A stretch of DNA of 64,000 nucleotides. Source: Thiogranum longum. GTDB taxonomy: Bacteria; Pseudomonadota; Gammaproteobacteria; DSM-19610. Shown here one piece after another: positions 62,129-64,000 of this stretch; within the stretch, counting starts at the first letter, position 1; every line of letters starts with the position of its first letter. A program made the position numbers and the translations under genes. The DNA lies in NCBI RefSeq assembly GCF_004339085.1, contig NZ_SMFX01000001.1:1361542-1425541 (forward strand), given 5' to 3'. The notes under the pieces are model-generated. The model saw nothing but the letters and a program-made list of their open reading frames with translations, was not told where the DNA came from and did not search any database.

Positions 62129-62142
62129 GGCACACTATGTGC
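62129..62142 (+). promoter_or_regulatory. Sigma-54-like -24/-12 promoter of the adhesin gene
   Basis: TGGCAC-N5-GTGC with GG at 62129-62130 and GC at 62141-62142 (GG-N10-GC). One base differs from TTGC in the -12 part. The start codon lies about 89 bp downstream. Confidence 0.6.
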
Positions 62143-62230
62143 ACTCTATAGTCTTATCGTATCTCGTGTAACCCAGCCATGCACTTCAGGGGTCGTTCTG
62201 TGAACTCGAATTGTGAGGTTGATATTACTT

Positions 62231-64000
62231 ATGCCGACAATTGACACCTACCGCCACTGTTTGCAGACGCGCTTAATCACCGCCCTGTATTTTCTGGTTC
62301 ATGCAGCACGTTCCATCTCGGCTGTCACAATCCCAATCCTTTTGCTTTTTGCATTCAATCCGGGCACGGCCATTGCTGCCTTCCAGCAGGACAGTGGTGC
62401 CGGTGGTGTCGTGTCGATGGAGGCGGAGAACAATTCTGCGAACGTGGTGGCATCGGATGGCCACGCGTGGTTGTCGGCGGGGGGGAGTTTCCCGGGTTTT
62501 GCGGGGACGGATGCGTTGCAGGCGTTGCCAGCAGACGGCGTCACTCATGGATCAAGCTATTCGACGCTGAGTCCGCAGCTGGATTTTCAGGTGAATTTCG
62601 TGGCGAGCGGTACGCACTACCTGTGGATACGAGGGCTGGCGCCCTCGACAGGATCGGATTCATTGCACGCAGGGCTGGATGGCCAGGAGTTTGGTTCGGG
62701 GAAGAATCTTCGGGGTTCCGGGCTAGGGAGTTACATCTGGATCAGCACGAAGGCGAACGGGGCGCGGTCGACGCTGAATATACCCGCGCCAGGTGAGCAC
62801 ACGGTCAACGTGTGGATGCGCGAGTCGGGTTTTGTGGTGGACAAGGTGGTGTTGACGACGGATGTGGCCTTTGATCCGTCGACGATCAACGGAGGTCTGG
62901 GACCCGCTGAAAGCAGTCAGGGCAGCCCGACCAGTGCGGACCTTGCTGTCACGAAAGGCGTGGATAACAGCAACCCGGCCGAGGGCGGGACGATCACCTA
63001 TACCGTGACGGCAACGAACAACGGTCCGCTGGATGCCACGGGTGTGGTGTTAAGCGATATATTACCCGCCGGGCTGGCATACGTCAGTGATGACAGTGGT
63101 GGTGCCTACGACAGCGGCACGGGTGCGTGGAGCGTAGGCAGTTTGCCCAATGGCAACCTGGCCACGCTGAATATCACAGCGACGGTGAATACCGGTACTG
63201 CTGGCAGCACGCTTACCAACACGGCGAGTGTAAGCGCGTTGAACGAACCGGATCCGGTCGCGGGCAATGACAGTGCCAGTGTGAGCCTGACAGTATTTAT
63301 CCCGGGTGGCGGTAGCGGTGCCTTCCAGCAGGACAGTGGTGCCGGTGGTGTCGTGTCGATGGAGGCGGAGAACAATTCTGCGAACGTGGTGGCATCGGAT
63401 GGCCACGCGTGGTTGTCGGCGGGGGGGAGTTTCCCGGGTTTTGCGGGGACGGATGCGTTGCAGGCGTTGCCAGCAGACGGCGTCACTCATGGATCAAGCT
63501 ATTCGACGCTGAGTCCGCAGCTGGATTTTCAGGTGAATTTCGTGGCGAGCGGTACGCACTACCTGTGGATACGAGGGCTGGCGCCCTCGACAGGATCGGA
63601 TTCATTGCACGCAGGGCTGGATGGCCAGGAGTTTGGTTCGGGGAAGAATCTTCGGGGTTCCGGGACAGGGAGTTACATCTGGATCAGCACGAAGGCGAAC
63701 GGGGCGCGGTCGACGCTGAATATACCCGCGCCAGGTGAGCACACGGTCAACGTGTGGATGCGCGAGTCGGGTTTTGTGGTGGACAAGGTGGTGTTGACGA
63801 CGGATGTGGCCTTTGATCCGTCGACGATCAACGGGGGTCTGGGACCCGCTGAAAGTAGTCAGGGCAGCCCGACCAATGCGGACCTTGCTGTCACGAAAGG
63901 CGTGGATAACGCCAACCCGTCCGAGGGCGGGACGATCATCTATACCGTGACGGCAACGAACAACGGTCCGCTGGATGCCACGGGTGTGGTGTTAAGCGAC
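62231..64000 (+). CDS. Large secreted repeat protein with carbohydrate-binding-like and DUF11 domains (3' end outside window)
   Basis: A frame open from ATG 62231 to the right edge, at least 590 residues. An unusually long signal-like start ends near FNPGTAIAA (about residue 49). A 314-residue unit follows and then repeats: first a beta-sandwich resembling carbohydrate-binding modules (SMEAENNSANVVASDGHAWL, HYLWIRGLAPSTGSDSLHAG), then a DUF11 domain (ADLAVTKGVDNSNPAEGGTI, TYTVTATNNGPLDATGVVLS). DUF11 repeats are common in large surface adhesins. The last gene of the polysaccharide locus seen here; it probably binds the polymer or cell-surface sugars. The end of the protein, including any sorting tail, is not visible. 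Confidence 0.85.
   Translation, partial: MPTIDTYRHCLQTRLITALYFLVHAARSISAVTIPILLLFAFNPGTAIAAFQQDSGAGGVVSMEAENNSANVVASDGHAWLSAGGSFPGFAGTDALQALPADGVTHGSSYSTLSPQLDFQVNFVASGTHYLWIRGLAPSTGSDSLHAGLDGQEFGSGKNLRGSGLGSYIWISTKANGARSTLNIPAPGEHTVNVWMRESGFVVDKVVLTTDVAFDPSTINGGLGPAESSQGSPTSADLAVTKGVDNSNPAEGGTITYTVTATNNGPLDATGVVLSDILPAGLAYVSDDSGGAYDSGTGAWSVGSLPNGNLATLNITATVNTGTAGSTLTNTASVSALNEPDPVAGNDSASVSLTVFIPGGGSGAFQQDSGAGGVVSMEAENNSANVVASDGHAWLSAGGSFPGFAGTDALQALPADGVTHGSSYSTLSPQLDFQVNFVASGTHYLWIRGLAPSTGSDSLHAGLDGQEFGSGKNLRGSGTGSYIWISTKANGARSTLNIPAPGEHTVNVWMRESGFVVDKVVLTTDVAFDPSTINGGLGPAESSQGSPTNADLAVTKGVDNANPSEGGTIIYTVTATNNGPLDATGVVLSD
62381..64000 (+). repeat. 942-bp in-frame tandem repeat in the adhesin gene
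   Basis: Unit 1 runs 62381-63322 and unit 2 begins at 63323 and continues beyond the window (678 bp visible). The period is 942 bp, exactly 314 codons. Over the visible overlap only about ten base differences are found, for example GGGCTAGGG against GGGACAGGG and AACAGCAACCCGGCC against AACGCCAACCCGTCC. Such identity implies recent duplication or gene conversion. Confidence 0.93.

Larger units (their letters stand above)
61767..62230. other. Promoter region of the adhesin gene
   Basis: No gene is seen in these 464 bp. It begins with the repeat fragment and carries two TGTCG-N6-TTTACA boxes (61926 and 62037), then a sigma-54-like element (62129) about 90 bp before the adhesin start. Confidence 0.6.

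Noticed and set aside
62273..63490. Several long minus-strand open frames inside the adhesin repeats
   Set aside because: They are duplicated because the plus-strand gene is duplicated; the plus frame with signal peptide and DUF11 domains explains the region.

Overview
The window looks like a chromosomal segment of a free-living gammaproteobacterium, probably near the Chromatiales/Thiotrichales type of lineage. This rests on gene order: pheT-ihfA-merR followed by tRNA-Pro, and a gacA/uvrY-type regulator ahead of uvrC-pgsA and tRNA-Gly/Cys/Leu. The genus cannot be named from sequence alone.

Region 1 (1-20.7 kb) is mostly housekeeping and stress genes: pheT (partial), ihfA, a MerR regulator, dbpA, a 1-Cys peroxiredoxin, oxyR divergent from a cytochrome c peroxidase/phosphoesterase/cytochrome c operon, DAHP synthase, galE, a glutamate-synthase-like protein, dusA, trxC, pepN and a second peroxiredoxin-like gene. 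Two ATAG-N7-CTAT palindromes, upstream of the peroxiredoxin and between oxyR and the peroxidase, suggest a local OxyR regulon. Several MITE-like inverted repeats lie between genes.

Region 2 (20.7-23.4 kb) is a decayed signalling island: a truncated TetR, a luxR with an internal deletion, a good lux box, a luxI remnant lacking the catalytic second half, and a GGDEF-EAL protein lacking key catalytic residues.

Region 3 (23.4-32.4 kb) holds trpD2, a BI-1 family protein, tRNA-Ser, two tandem GacA-like regulators (the second with Asn in place of the phosphoacceptor Asp), a thioredoxin-NHL protein, a family-5 type uracil-DNA glycosylase, uvrC, pgsA and three tRNAs.

Region 4 (32.4-64 kb) is a large exopolysaccharide locus. 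It has a WecA-like initiating transferase, a WecG/TagA transferase, GT2, GT4 and GT39 glycosyltransferases, a Wzx-type flippase, a Wzy/ligase protein, a Wzz/Wzc-type chain-length protein, a BY-kinase, four sulfotransferases, a polysaccharide lyase plus a broken paralogue, and a methyltransferase broken at an A-run. It also has an acyl carrier protein, a UbiC-like chorismate lyase and an AMP-forming ligase, with an LpxL-like protein divergent from them. This last group may load 4-hydroxybenzoate (from chorismate) onto a dedicated carrier protein, perhaps to decorate the polymer or a lipid. A secreted protein with a PEP-CTERM-like tail and a DUF11/carbohydrate-binding adhesin with 942-bp tandem repeats bracket the locus. 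A recurring TGTCG-N6-TTTACA box, usually paired and followed by a sigma-54-like -24/-12 element, occurs upstream of three of its transcription units, which points to a coordinated RpoN-dependent regulon. No exosortase gene is visible inside the window.
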